Part shown: piece by piece, positions 1-7,923 of the stretch
Position numbering within the stretch: the first letter of the stretch is position 1
Layout of the letters: the number at the start of each line of letters is the position of its first letter
NCBI GenBank assembly: GCA_019695115.1
Contig: JAIBAP010000007.1
Span: 1-48,792 of the forward strand
Direction: 5' to 3'
Source: Caldilineales bacterium
Lineage (GTDB): Bacteria; Chloroflexota; Anaerolineae; J102
Length of the DNA stretch: 48,792 bases
Position numbers and translations under genes: made by a program
The notes under the pieces: model-generated
The model's input: only the letters and a program-made list of their open reading frames with translations
Database searches by the model: none
Told to the model about the DNA's origin: nothing

Positions 1-1738
1 ACTCATCCAGCGCCGCGACCAGGGCTTCCTCGCCCAGGTCGCTGGCGGCCGCCAGCACGCCGAAGGTGAACGCCCGGCCCACTACCGCGGCCAGATCGAG
101 CACGCCGCGCGCCGCGGGCGAAAGCTGCGCCAGGCGGGCGGCCAACACCTGGCGCACCTTGTCCGGCAGCGCCAGCTCGACCGCGGCCATCACCGCCTGA
201 TCTCGCCCCAGGCCGGCGCGCACCATCTCGACCACGAACAGCGGGTGGCCCTCCGTGCCCTGATAAAGCCGCGGCCCCAGCGCCGGGTCGAGCGGCCGGC
301 CCGCCACCCGCTCCGCCAGCGCCAGGGTGGCGTCCTGGCTCAGCGGGCCCAGTTCGATCTCGGTCAGTTGGCCGCTGCGGGCCAGTTCGGCCCGCCATGC
401 GGCCAGGGCGGCATCCGCGTCGCTCTCCCCGCTGCGCAGCGTGGCCGCCACCAGCAGTTGCGGCGGCCTGGGCAGATCCAGCCGCGCCGTCAACAGGTAG
501 TGCAGCCAGTCCAGCGTATCGCGGTCGCACCACTGCAGGTCGTCCAGGGCCAGCAGCAGCGCGCTGCGTCCGGTAAGGATCGCATGGGCCAGCGCCTCGA
601 ACAGACGCAGCCGCTGCCACTTCTCGGTCAGCGGCGCCGGCGCCGGCAGGTTCGGGCGCTCGACGAGGATTTCGGGCAGCAGACGGGACAGCTCGCGCAG
701 CCAGGGATCGGCCAGGGCGGGCCGCGGCTGGCCGCGCAGCCAGGCGACCACCGGCGCATAGGCCAGTTCACCGCCGGCCGCGTAGCAGGCGGCGGTCAGC
801 GCGGGGATGCCCTGCCGGCCCACCCACGCGGCCAGCGCCTCGGCCAGCCGCGTCTTGCCGATGCCCGCTTCGCCGGTGATCAAGGCCAGCCGCGGGCGGG
901 CGACCGCGGCGCGCCAGGCTTGCAGCAGCTGCCGCCACTCAGGCTCGCGCCCCACCAGCGGGATGGCAGCTTCGGCTGCGGCCTGCACCGCGGGCTGCGG
1001 GCCGGCCTTCAGCAGCCGCTCGTAGAGGGTGCGCGTCTCCGGGCCTGGCTCCACGTCCAGTTCGCGGCGCAGCGCCGTGGCGCAGACGTGGTAGGTGTGC
1101 AGCGCCGCCGCCCGGTCATCGTTCAACGCCTGCAGGCGCATCAACCGGGCGTAGGCCGGCTCGTGCAGCGGGTCGTGGCGCAGCAACGCCTGCGCCTGGC
1201 CGATGGCCCGGCGATACTCGCGCCGCGCTTCGTACAGCTCTGCCAACTGCTCCCGCGCCGCCGCATAGGCCTGGGCCAGCCGATCCCGCTCGGCCAACAG
1301 CCATTCGCTGTAGCAGCCCGGCAGCAGCTCGCCGCCGTAAAGGGCGACGGCCTGCTCCAGGCGCTGCGCCTGGTTGTCGTCGCCAGCGGTTGACCCGGCT
1401 GACTGCACGTGGCGCTCGAACTCGGCCACATCCAGCCAACAGGCGTCGCCCGCGTGCCACTGCACGGTCAGGTCGTCGGTGCGCAGAAAGCGGTCTGCCT
1501 CGGGCAGGGCGCGGCGCAGGCGGTGCCACAGGTTGCGGAAATTGGTGCGCGCCTGCTCCTCGATCGAATCAGGCCAGAAGAGGAAGGCGAGCTGTTGCCG
1601 TGGCAACGGGCAGTCGCGCCGCAGCAGCAGGTAGGCCAGCAGCTCCTGCAGGCGCGCCTGATCGAAGCCTTTGACCGCCTCGCCGCGGTGGAGCAGGCGA
1701 AACGATCCAAGCAGGTGAATCTGCAGGGGTGGTGACAT
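1..1738 (-). CDS. SARP/BTAD-type transcriptional regulator with AAA ATPase domain (partial, C-terminus off the left edge)
   Basis: Reading leftward from an ATG at 1738, the frame stays open to the window edge (about 579 codons) and begins MSPPLQIHLLGSFRLL, typical of the winged-helix DNA-binding domain of SARP regulators. A BTAD helical-repeat region follows. Around residues 285-300 is a Walker A loop, GEAGIGKTRLAEAL, and about 100 residues later a Walker B strand, LLLALDDLQW. This is the architecture of large one-component activators in which an ATPase module gates DNA binding; family members often run to about 1000 residues, so a C-terminal TPR region probably lies outside the window. The target genes cannot be inferred. 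Its nearest neighbour reads the same way but is almost 300 bp upstream, so it is probably a separate unit. Confidence 0.85.
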   Translation of the reverse strand, partial: MSPPLQIHLLGSFRLLHRGEAVKGFDQARLQELLAYLLLRRDCPLPRQQLAFLFWPDSIEEQARTNFRNLWHRLRRALPEADRFLRTDDLTVQWHAGDACWLDVAEFERHVQSAGSTAGDDNQAQRLEQAVALYGGELLPGCYSEWLLAERDRLAQAYAAAREQLAELYEARREYRRAIGQAQALLRHDPLHEPAYARLMRLQALNDDRAAALHTYHVCATALRRELDVEPGPETRTLYERLLKAGPQPAVQAAAEAAIPLVGREPEWRQLLQAWRAAVARPRLALITGEAGIGKTRLAEALAAWVGRQGIPALTAACYAAGGELAYAPVVAWLRGQPRPALADPWLRELSRLLPEILVERPNLPAPAPLTEKWQRLRLFEALAHAILTGRSALLLALDDLQWCDRDTLDWLHYLLTARLDLPRPPQLLVAATLRSGESDADAALAAWRAELARSGQLTEIELGPLSQDATLALAERVAGRPLDPALGPRLYQGTEGHPLFVVEMVRAGLGRDQAVMAAVELALPDKVRQVLAARLAQLSPAARGVLDLAAVVGRAFTFGVLAAASDLGEEALVAALDE

Positions 1739-2029
1739 CGATGGCGCGCCGACCGAAACGTGTTGGGAGAACATGCCAGAGACAGGCCAAGGGGCGGGTT
1801 CTACCTCTGACGGCATTATGCCATAGTGGGAGTGTCGCGGCCACGCGCAGGGGTCGTCAAGGACTACGGCAGATGGGATGCGGCCCCACCCGAGCCCACC
1901 CAGGCTCGAAGTCAGGATGTCAGCGTCAAGGCTCAATCGCCATGATCGGCCCCGTGATGGGCGGCGGCCTCCCCGGTGTCGCCGGGCCGCCGCGCAGCAG
2001 GCCGCGCCGGTTTCGCAGCTGGCAGAGGG
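1739..2029. other. Spacer with no gene seen
   Basis: No credible coding frame, RNA gene or strong terminator hairpin was recognised here. It should contain the promoter of the leftward SARP-like gene and the end of the TetR transcript, but no clear -35/-10 pair was found. Confidence 0.4.
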
Positions 2030-2617
2030 TCAGGGCGCGCGGTGCTCAGCACCCTCGAAGAAGATGGTCAACGCCAGCGCCACGTCAGCGGCGCCGGCCT
2101 CCGGGTCATGCGCGGCGTCGAGGAAGGGATAGAGCATCCCCAGCAGCAGCCGCGTGGTCTGGCGCGGATCGAGCGGGCGCAGGTCGCCCCGCGCCACGCC
2201 CTCCGCCAGGATCGCCTCCACCTGGCCGATGAACCTGGCCTGGTAGAGGCGACCGAACTCCTCCAGACGTGCGGGACTCAGGGTCGCGATTTCCTGCCGC
2301 GCCAGCCGGATGATCGCACGCTGATCGGGAGATTGGCCGAAGATGCCCTGCGCCATCGCCTCCACCTGGGCGCGCGTGGTTCCCCCCGCTGACCGCGCCG
2401 CCTGCACAATGCCTTCGAGCCGATCCAGGCTGGCGGTCAGCACGGCCATGAACAACGCTTCCTTGTCGCTGAAGTGATAGTAGAGCGCGGCTTTGGTCAC
2501 GCCCACCGCCTCCGCGATCTCGCGCATGGACATGGCGTGATAGCCGCGGCCCACGAACAGGCGCGTGGCCTGCTCGATGATGCGGTCGCGGGTCATGGGC
2601 GGCGCGGTGGCTGTCAT
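2030..2617 (-). CDS. TetR/AcrR family transcriptional repressor
   Basis: The 195-residue protein has an N-terminal TetR helix-turn-helix (about residues 9-55; MSMREIAEAVGVTKAALYYH is the recognition region) followed by a variable helical ligand-binding domain. The ATG at 2617 has a good ribosome site, GGAGG, nine bases upstream. It is the last gene of a leftward operon after a DUF2269 membrane protein and a DHA2-like exporter. A perfect inverted repeat, TACTAACCG-AC-CGGTTAGTA, covers the predicted start of that operon (4636-4655) and is a typical TetR operator. The sensible reading is an autoregulated efflux operon relieved by a small hydrophobic or drug-like ligand. The ligand is unknown. 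Confidence 0.9.
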   Translation of the reverse strand: MTATAPPMTRDRIIEQATRLFVGRGYHAMSMREIAEAVGVTKAALYYHFSDKEALFMAVLTASLDRLEGIVQAARSAGGTTRAQVEAMAQGIFGQSPDQRAIIRLARQEIATLSPARLEEFGRLYQARFIGQVEAILAEGVARGDLRPLDPRQTTRLLLGMLYPFLDAAHDPEAGAADVALALTIFFEGAEHRAP

Positions 2618-2640
2618 CGGCTTGTCCCTCCGTTTCCTCT

Positions 2641-4053
2641 CTACGCGCCCTGGCTGGCTTCGGAACGCGCTGCATGGCGCTGCACCGTCGCCAGTTCAGC
2701 CGCGCGGCCTTTGAGCCCGAGCGCCAGCAGCGTCAGCACCACCGCGACGCCGCCGATCACCAGGTAGGCGGCGCTGTAGCCGGCGCTGCCGCCGCCCTGC
2801 GAGGCCGCCACCGCGCCCACAGCCGCGCCGCTGATCAACTGGCCGATGCTGGTGAAAAGGGTGATCGCGCCCTGGGCCGCGGTGCGGTCGGCCGCCGGCG
2901 CCTCGTTGAGCATGATGTAGCGCACCGGCGCGCCCAGCAGCGCCGACAGCCCCAGACCGATCAGCGCGCCGGCGACGATGAAGAGCGCCAGGCTGCTGGC
3001 GCCCTGGCTGAGCACAACCATGCCCAGGGCCAGCAGCGCCGCGCCCGCCAGCACCACCGTTTTCGAGCCGAGACGATCGAGGAAGCGGCCGGCCAGCGGC
3101 GACCCCACCGACATCGCCAGCACCACCGGCATCAGCATGAAGCTGGCCGTCGAACTGGTCATGCCCAGCGCCGCGGCCGCCAGCGGCGGCATGAACACCA
3201 GCCCGGCCTCGCCCAGGCCCGCGCCCGCGGAGAGCGCGTTGGCCAGCACGGCCTGGCGCGCGCCGAAGAGGCTCATGCGCAGGATCGGGTCGGCGGCGCG
3301 GCGCTCGATCTGCCAGAAGAGCAGCGCCAGGAGCAGGGCCAGCAGCAGGAAGGGCCAGACCTGCAGCGAGAGCAGGCTGGCGCCGAAGTGGGCCGTGTCA
3401 ATCTGGTTGATGCCGTAGGTCAGCGCGGCCAGCGCCAGGCTCAGCGCCGCCATGCCCTGCCAGTCGAACGCCTTGCGGCTGGCCGTGCGCGTGGCCGGCA
3501 GCAGACGCAGACCCATGCCGATCACCACCAGCGCCACCGGCAGGTTGACGATGAAGAGCCACTGCCAGCCCGCCATCAGCAGGACGCCGCCCAGAATCGG
3601 GCCGATGATGAAAGCCAGCCCGAACACCGCGCCGATCAGCCCCAGGGCGCCGCCGCGCTTTTCCGGCGGAAAGGTGTCGCCGATCACGGCGCTGGCGACC
3701 GGGAAGATGCCGCCGGCGCCGAACCCTTGCAGCGCTCGCCCGGCCAGCAGCATCGGGAACGAGGACGAGAGGGCCACAGCCAGCGAGCCGAGGGCGAACA
3801 GCGCCACATCGGCCACGTAAACGGCGCGGCGACCAAAGAGGTCGGACAGCTTCGCCATCAGCGGCGTGCCGATCAGGTTGAAAAGGACGTAGATGGTGAA
3901 GGTCCAGGCCAGCAGGCGATCATCCACCCCAAACGCGGTTTTGATCGAATGTAATGCCGGGCCGACGATGGCGATGTCGAGTGCGCCCATCAGCACGCCC
4001 AGGAACAGCACCAGGAGAATGCGGTTGCGAGTACGGTTGTCTGTAATGTTCAT
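2641..4053 (-). CDS. MFS drug exporter, DHA2 (EmrB/QacA-like)
   Basis: This 470-residue integral membrane protein has 12-14 hydrophobic segments from residue 10 to 460. The first helix reads LGVLMGALDIAIVGPAL, the DHA2-type motif (LDxTIVNxALP in close relatives). The loop between helices 2 and 3 carries LSDLFGRRAVY, the MFS motif A. A segment with GRALQGFGAGG resembles the antiporter motif C region. The protein should expel hydrophobic compounds in exchange for protons. It sits 24 bp before tetR and 64 bp after the DUF2269 gene in the same leftward transcript, so it is presumably induced by its own substrate through TetR. Confidence 0.9.
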   Translation of the reverse strand: MNITDNRTRNRILLVLFLGVLMGALDIAIVGPALHSIKTAFGVDDRLLAWTFTIYVLFNLIGTPLMAKLSDLFGRRAVYVADVALFALGSLAVALSSSFPMLLAGRALQGFGAGGIFPVASAVIGDTFPPEKRGGALGLIGAVFGLAFIIGPILGGVLLMAGWQWLFIVNLPVALVVIGMGLRLLPATRTASRKAFDWQGMAALSLALAALTYGINQIDTAHFGASLLSLQVWPFLLLALLLALLFWQIERRAADPILRMSLFGARQAVLANALSAGAGLGEAGLVFMPPLAAAALGMTSSTASFMLMPVVLAMSVGSPLAGRFLDRLGSKTVVLAGAALLALGMVVLSQGASSLALFIVAGALIGLGLSALLGAPVRYIMLNEAPAADRTAAQGAITLFTSIGQLISGAAVGAVAASQGGGSAGYSAAYLVIGGVAVVLTLLALGLKGRAAELATVQRHAARSEASQGA

Positions 4054-4117
4054 GAGGTCTCCAAGATAGGGTATTAACGGGCCGGCTCTGCGGTCACGAT
4101 GCCGCTTACCGCCTGGT

Positions 4118-4582
4118 TCACGCCGCCCACAGCGGCGGCTTGACTACCATCAGAAAGACGATGAGAGCAGCCAGCAAAGCCACAGCCCCGAGGAGGATGT
4201 TAGCGAACCGCGCCGCCCGCTGGTACGCCTCGCCCTCGATGCCGTCGCGCACGGCGATCTGCATCTGCCTGCGGAAAGCCGGGGCATAGACTGCAATTCC
4301 CAGTACGGCGATGACCACGTAGAGCACCAGCCCCGACAGAATCCAGGGCGTGGTAAGCGGGAATGGGACGGTGAAGACCATCACAAACCCGGTCAACAGC
4401 ACCAGCATGTAGGCGGGGTTCGCCAGGCGGCTATCGAGCATGCGGATCGTTTTGAGTGCGTAAACAACCAGGTCAGGCTGGCGTCTTGACCACCATAGCA
4501 GCACCAGATAGGTCATGTTCGTGCCGACGGCGACGATGGCAAAGAAAACGTGCAGAAAAACAGTGATTGCAAAATGGGACAT
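4118..4582 (-). CDS. DUF2269-type small integral membrane protein
   Basis: This 154-residue protein has four predicted transmembrane helices (about residues 5-28, 54-72, 80-100 and 125-148) and little soluble sequence. The N-terminus, HFAITVFLHVFFAIVAVGTN, and the spacing resemble DUF2269/YhhN-like membrane proteins, a family of unknown biochemical role. It is the first gene after the TetR-controlled promoter and precedes the exporter, so an accessory role in efflux or membrane stress is plausible but not shown. Assignment to DUF2269 rests on my recognition of the pattern and is moderate. Confidence 0.7.
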   Translation of the reverse strand: MSHFAITVFLHVFFAIVAVGTNMTYLVLLWWSRRQPDLVVYALKTIRMLDSRLANPAYMLVLLTGFVMVFTVPFPLTTPWILSGLVLYVVIAVLGIAVYAPAFRRQMQIAVRDGIEGEAYQRAARFANILLGAVALLAALIVFLMVVKPPLWAA

Positions 4583-4635
4583 GGGTCTCCTCGGCGATGG
4601 ATGATTGCGCCTGGCAAGGTTTGCATAACTCAGGC

Positions 4636-4689
4636 TACTAACCGACCGGTTAGTAAGTTGAGTCTAGCAGAACCAGCATTCCCTGTCAA
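4636..4689 (-). promoter_or_regulatory. Sigma-70 promoter with TetR operator for the efflux operon
   Basis: On the minus strand TTGACA (4689-4684), a 17-base spacer and TAGACT (4666-4661) form a near-consensus promoter. Directly downstream, where transcription should start, lies a perfect 9+2+9 inverted repeat, TACTAACCG-AC-CGGTTAGTA (4636-4655). A repressor bound there would block initiation. TetR from 2030-2617 is the obvious candidate. Confidence 0.85.
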
Positions 4690-4730
4690 ATGAGAAGACC
4701 ATCGTTTCACTTGCTGACCCTACGGCCTGG

Positions 4731-5696
4731 CTAAGCGGTCGCCGGAGGTTCAGCCGCGGAGGCGGCGGGCGGGCTGGCCCCAACCGGGCCGCTCCCCACG
4801 GCCCCATCCTCTGCCGGAGACGGTGGCCGGCGGCGCAATTCGCCATGCGTCACCACCAGGACCGCCACGAGGATAAGCCCACCGCCGAGCAAAGCGACCG
4901 GCGCCAGCGTCTCGTGCAACCACCAGGCCGCCAGCAGGACTGTCACCACCGGCTCCAGGGTGGAGAGCATCGACGCATTGGTCGGCCCAATCCGCGCCAG
5001 CCCGGCGAGAAAGGTCACGACCGGCAGCAAGGTGGCCACCACCACCATCGCCGCCATCGCCGCCCAGCCGCTGCCTGTGACCGGAAGACGCAGGCCAGTC
5101 AGCAGCGCCAACACGCCCGCGCTCAGCCCGGCGGAGGTGAAGATCACCGCCGAAGATTGCACAGACGAAACCTGCCGCATCACCTGCGCCCCGACGATGA
5201 TGTAGATCGCATAGATCGCCGCCCCGCTGACCGCCAGCAGCATGCCTAGAGCCTGGCCGCCCAATGGCCCCACCGTGAGAACGGTGCCGGTCAGCGCCAG
5301 GCCCAGGGCCAGCCCTTTGCCGCCCGTGAGAGGCTCGTGCAGCAGCAGCACGGCCAGCAGAGCCACGAAGATCGGATAGAGGTAGAGCAGCAAAGCCACC
5401 AACCCCGCCGAAGCATACTTCAGCGCCGTCAGGTAGGCCATGGCCTGACCGACATAACCGACCGCGCCCATGCCGATCAGCCGCAGCAGCACCGGGCCGC
5501 GTGGCAACCGCTGGCGCCGCACCCGCAACAAGGCCAGCATCGGCGCCGCTGCCAACGAAAAGCGTAAGAACAGGATCGTCTGGACATTCATGCCGTCGGC
5601 ATAGGCATAACGCCCCAGGATGGCGAGCGTGCCGAAGGAGGCCGCCGATACCGTCACGAGAATGATCCCAACGATGCGATTCATCGGCGCTGACAT
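4731..5696 (-). CDS. EamA/RhaT-family (DMT) exporter
   Basis: The 321-residue protein consists of two EamA repeats, each of about five helices, giving ten transmembrane segments between residues 5 and 285. Family signatures include LRFSLAAAPML early in the first repeat, ALKYASAGLVALLLYLYPIF at its end, and GPTNASMLSTLEPVVTVLLA in the second repeat. The C-terminal 35 residues are a Pro/Ala/Gly-rich cytoplasmic tail. I start it at the ATG giving MSAPMNRIVGI; the frame is open further upstream, but that sequence is not membrane-like or conserved-looking. These carriers export amino acids or metabolites; the substrate cannot be told. Confidence 0.85.
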   Translation of the reverse strand: MSAPMNRIVGIILVTVSAASFGTLAILGRYAYADGMNVQTILFLRFSLAAAPMLALLRVRRQRLPRGPVLLRLIGMGAVGYVGQAMAYLTALKYASAGLVALLLYLYPIFVALLAVLLLHEPLTGGKGLALGLALTGTVLTVGPLGGQALGMLLAVSGAAIYAIYIIVGAQVMRQVSSVQSSAVIFTSAGLSAGVLALLTGLRLPVTGSGWAAMAAMVVVATLLPVVTFLAGLARIGPTNASMLSTLEPVVTVLLAAWWLHETLAPVALLGGGLILVAVLVVTHGELRRRPPSPAEDGAVGSGPVGASPPAASAAEPPATA

Positions 5697-5995
5697 GATA
5701 AAAGCCTCTGCTTGCGTGCCCTGGCTCGCCCGGTACGGCGCTCGCTCCGTGGCCTGCGGGACGGGCCGGGTTTGGTTTCCGTCAAGGCCGCTATTCTCGC
5801 GCCGATGGCGCCACAATGACCAGATGGGCGTGCAGTCATGGAGAACAGGGCAGGGCGAGAAAGCGATGGTGATGCGACGGCGGTTCGCCGCGGCGACAGA
5901 CGCCGTGGTAGACTTCATCGCACCAATGCCCGCCGGCAGACAAAAGCCGCCATCGCCCACCGCCAGACTCGCAGCCAGCCGCATCTCCCACTCCC

Positions 5996-7234
5996 ATGCC
6001 ACCCCCCAAACCCGCAACCGCCCCGCGCCTGGGCGAATTCGTGGCCATGATGGCGCTGATGACCTCGCTGGTCGCCATGTCCATCGATCTGATGCTGCCG
6101 GCGCTGGCCGACATCGGTGCCGAATTGGGTGTGCAGCGCCACAACGACAATCAGTTGATCGTAACCATGATCTTCCTGGGGCTGGCCGTGGGCCAATTGT
6201 TCTACGGCCCCCTGTCCGACAGCATCGGGCGCAAGCGGGCCATCTACCTGGGCTACGGCGTCTTCTTCATCGGCACGCTGCTGGCCCTCTTCGCCGCCAG
6301 CTTCCCCATGATGCTGGCAGGGCGGCTGTTGCAGGGCCTGGGCGTGGCCGGGCCGCGGGGCGTCTCCCTGGCCTTAATCCGCGACCGCTTCGAGGGCCGG
6401 CCCATGGCCCAGGTGATGTCGTTCATCAGCGTCATCTTCATCCTCGTGCCGGTGATCGCCCCCAGCCTGGGCCAGGCCATCCTGCTGGTAGCCAGTTGGC
6501 GGGCCATGTTCCTGGTACTGCTCCTCATGGGCGTGGTCTCGCTGCTCTGGTTTGCCCTGCGCCAGCCGGAGACGCTGCCGGCGGCGCGGCGGGCGCCGTT
6601 GTCGGCCAGGCGCATCGCCCGCGCCCTGCGCGAGGTGCTGGGCAACCCCATCGCCCTGGGCTACACCCTCATGGCCGGGCTGATCGCCGGCGCCTTCCAG
6701 GGCTACCTCAGCTCGGCCCAGCAAATCTTCCAGATTCAGTACGGCCTGGGCGCCCTCTTTCCCCTCATCTTCGCGGTCAACGCCCTGGCCATCGGCCTGG
6801 CCTCTTTCCTCAACGCCCGGCTGGTGCTGCGCTATGGCATGCGCGCCCTGCTGCGCACGGCCCTGCTCGGCCTGTGTGGGCTGGCCGTGCTTCTCGTCGG
6901 CGTGGCCCTGGCCATGGGCGGGCAGCCGCCGCTGTGGCTGTTCATGGCCTTGCTGATGCCGATCTTCTTCTGCGTGGGCGTCCTTTTTGGCAACATGAAC
7001 GCCCTGGCCATGGAGCCGCTGGGCCACATCGCTGGCGTGGGTGCGGCGGTGGTCGGTTCGCTCTCGATCCTGCTAGCCACACCCCTGGGTGCGGCGGTCG
7101 GACAGACCTACAACGGCACGGTGACGCCGCTGGCCCTGGGCTTTGCCCTGCTAGGATTGGGCGCGCTGGCCCTGATGCGCTGGGCCGAGGCCCGTCGCGC
7201 CGCCGCCCTTCACCCCCAACCGCTCTCCCACTGA
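5996..7234 (+). CDS. MFS multidrug exporter, Bcr/CflA type
   Basis: The 412-residue, 12-helix transporter begins with the typical Bcr/CflA N-terminus (RLGEFVAMMALMTSLVAMSI, then DLMLPAL). It carries motif A (GPLSDSIGRKRAIYLGY) between helices 2 and 3 and GRLLQGLGVAGPRGVSLALI in helices 4-5. The family uses the proton gradient to expel antibiotics or small metabolites such as cysteine. No clear ribosome site precedes the ATG, but the start matches family N-termini. It is divergent from the EamA exporter and convergent with the response regulator gene; the 299 bp upstream hold no other gene that I can see. Confidence 0.88.
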   Translation: MPPPKPATAPRLGEFVAMMALMTSLVAMSIDLMLPALADIGAELGVQRHNDNQLIVTMIFLGLAVGQLFYGPLSDSIGRKRAIYLGYGVFFIGTLLALFAASFPMMLAGRLLQGLGVAGPRGVSLALIRDRFEGRPMAQVMSFISVIFILVPVIAPSLGQAILLVASWRAMFLVLLLMGVVSLLWFALRQPETLPAARRAPLSARRIARALREVLGNPIALGYTLMAGLIAGAFQGYLSSAQQIFQIQYGLGALFPLIFAVNALAIGLASFLNARLVLRYGMRALLRTALLGLCGLAVLLVGVALAMGGQPPLWLFMALLMPIFFCVGVLFGNMNALAMEPLGHIAGVGAAVVGSLSILLATPLGAAVGQTYNGTVTPLALGFALLGLGALALMRWAEARRAAALHPQPLSH

Positions 7235-7263
7235 CCCTGTCGTGACGCGCCGCGCCGCCGCCC

Positions 7264-7923
7264 CTACTCCCCCAACTCGATCAGCCCCAAACGCACGGCG
7301 GCCAGCACGGCCTGCACGCGGTTGGGCTGGTCGAGCTTGCGCAGGATGCTCTTGGCGTGGCTGCGCACCGTCTCCTCGCCGATGGTCAACTGCTCGCCGA
7401 TCTGGCGGTAGGTGGCCTCGGTCGCCATCAACCTGAGCACTTCATGCTCACGCGGGCTGATCGGGGCGGCCGCTGGCGACGGCGCCTGCCCGCGCGCTTG
7501 CAGGCGCCGCAGCACCTGACGCGCCACTGCCGGGTGCAGATACGATTCCCCCTCGGCCACGGCCCGAATCGCCTGTTTCAAGTCCTCCGGCTCGATCTCC
7601 TTGAGAACGTAGCCATCCACGCCCGCGGCCATGATCTCGCTCAGCCGCTCATCCAGCTCGGCGCCGGAGAGGACGAGGATGCGCACCGCCGGCAGCAGCG
7701 CCCGCAACGCCCGTGCGATCTGCACCCCATCCATGCCGGGGAGGATGAGGTCGAGCAAGACCAGGTCGGGGCGCTGCGTGCGCGCCAGCGCCAGGGCCTG
7801 TTGCCCGTTGCCGGCCTCGCCCACCACCTCGAAATCGCTTTCCAGGCGCAGCACCATGGCCAGGCCCTTGCGCACCACGGCGTGGTCGTCCACGATCAGG
7901 ATGCGGATGGTCTTGTCAGTCAT
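7264..7923 (-). CDS. NarL/FixJ-type response regulator
   Basis: The 219-residue protein has an N-terminal receiver domain (about residues 6-120): acidic pair VDDH at 11-14, phosphoacceptor Asp58 in LLDLILPGMDG, and a conserved Lys in VLKEIEPED. A C-terminal LuxR helix-turn-helix follows (about 152-212, ISPREHEVLRLMA then EETVRSHAKSILRKL). The ATG at 7923 lies inside the last codons of the kinase gene (8-nt overlap), so the pair is translationally coupled and surely functions together. The pair is divergent from the sulfur-oxidation operon, which makes that operon the leading candidate target. This is inference from position only. Confidence 0.92.
   Translation of the reverse strand: MTDKTIRILIVDDHAVVRKGLAMVLRLESDFEVVGEAGNGQQALALARTQRPDLVLLDLILPGMDGVQIARALRALLPAVRILVLSGAELDERLSEIMAAGVDGYVLKEIEPEDLKQAIRAVAEGESYLHPAVARQVLRRLQARGQAPSPAAAPISPREHEVLRLMATEATYRQIGEQLTIGEETVRSHAKSILRKLDQPNRVQAVLAAVRLGLIELGE

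Noticed and set aside
2674-3954. Long open frame on the + strand opposite the MFS exporter
   Set aside because: It encodes a Gln/Arg/His/Ala-rich sequence typical of the antisense of a GC-rich membrane protein gene, with no known motif.
5620-7245. 541-codon frame on the + strand overlapping the Bcr/CflA gene
   Set aside because: It is a different frame over the same bases with Arg/Pro-rich low-complexity sequence. The 412-residue frame has the transporter motifs.
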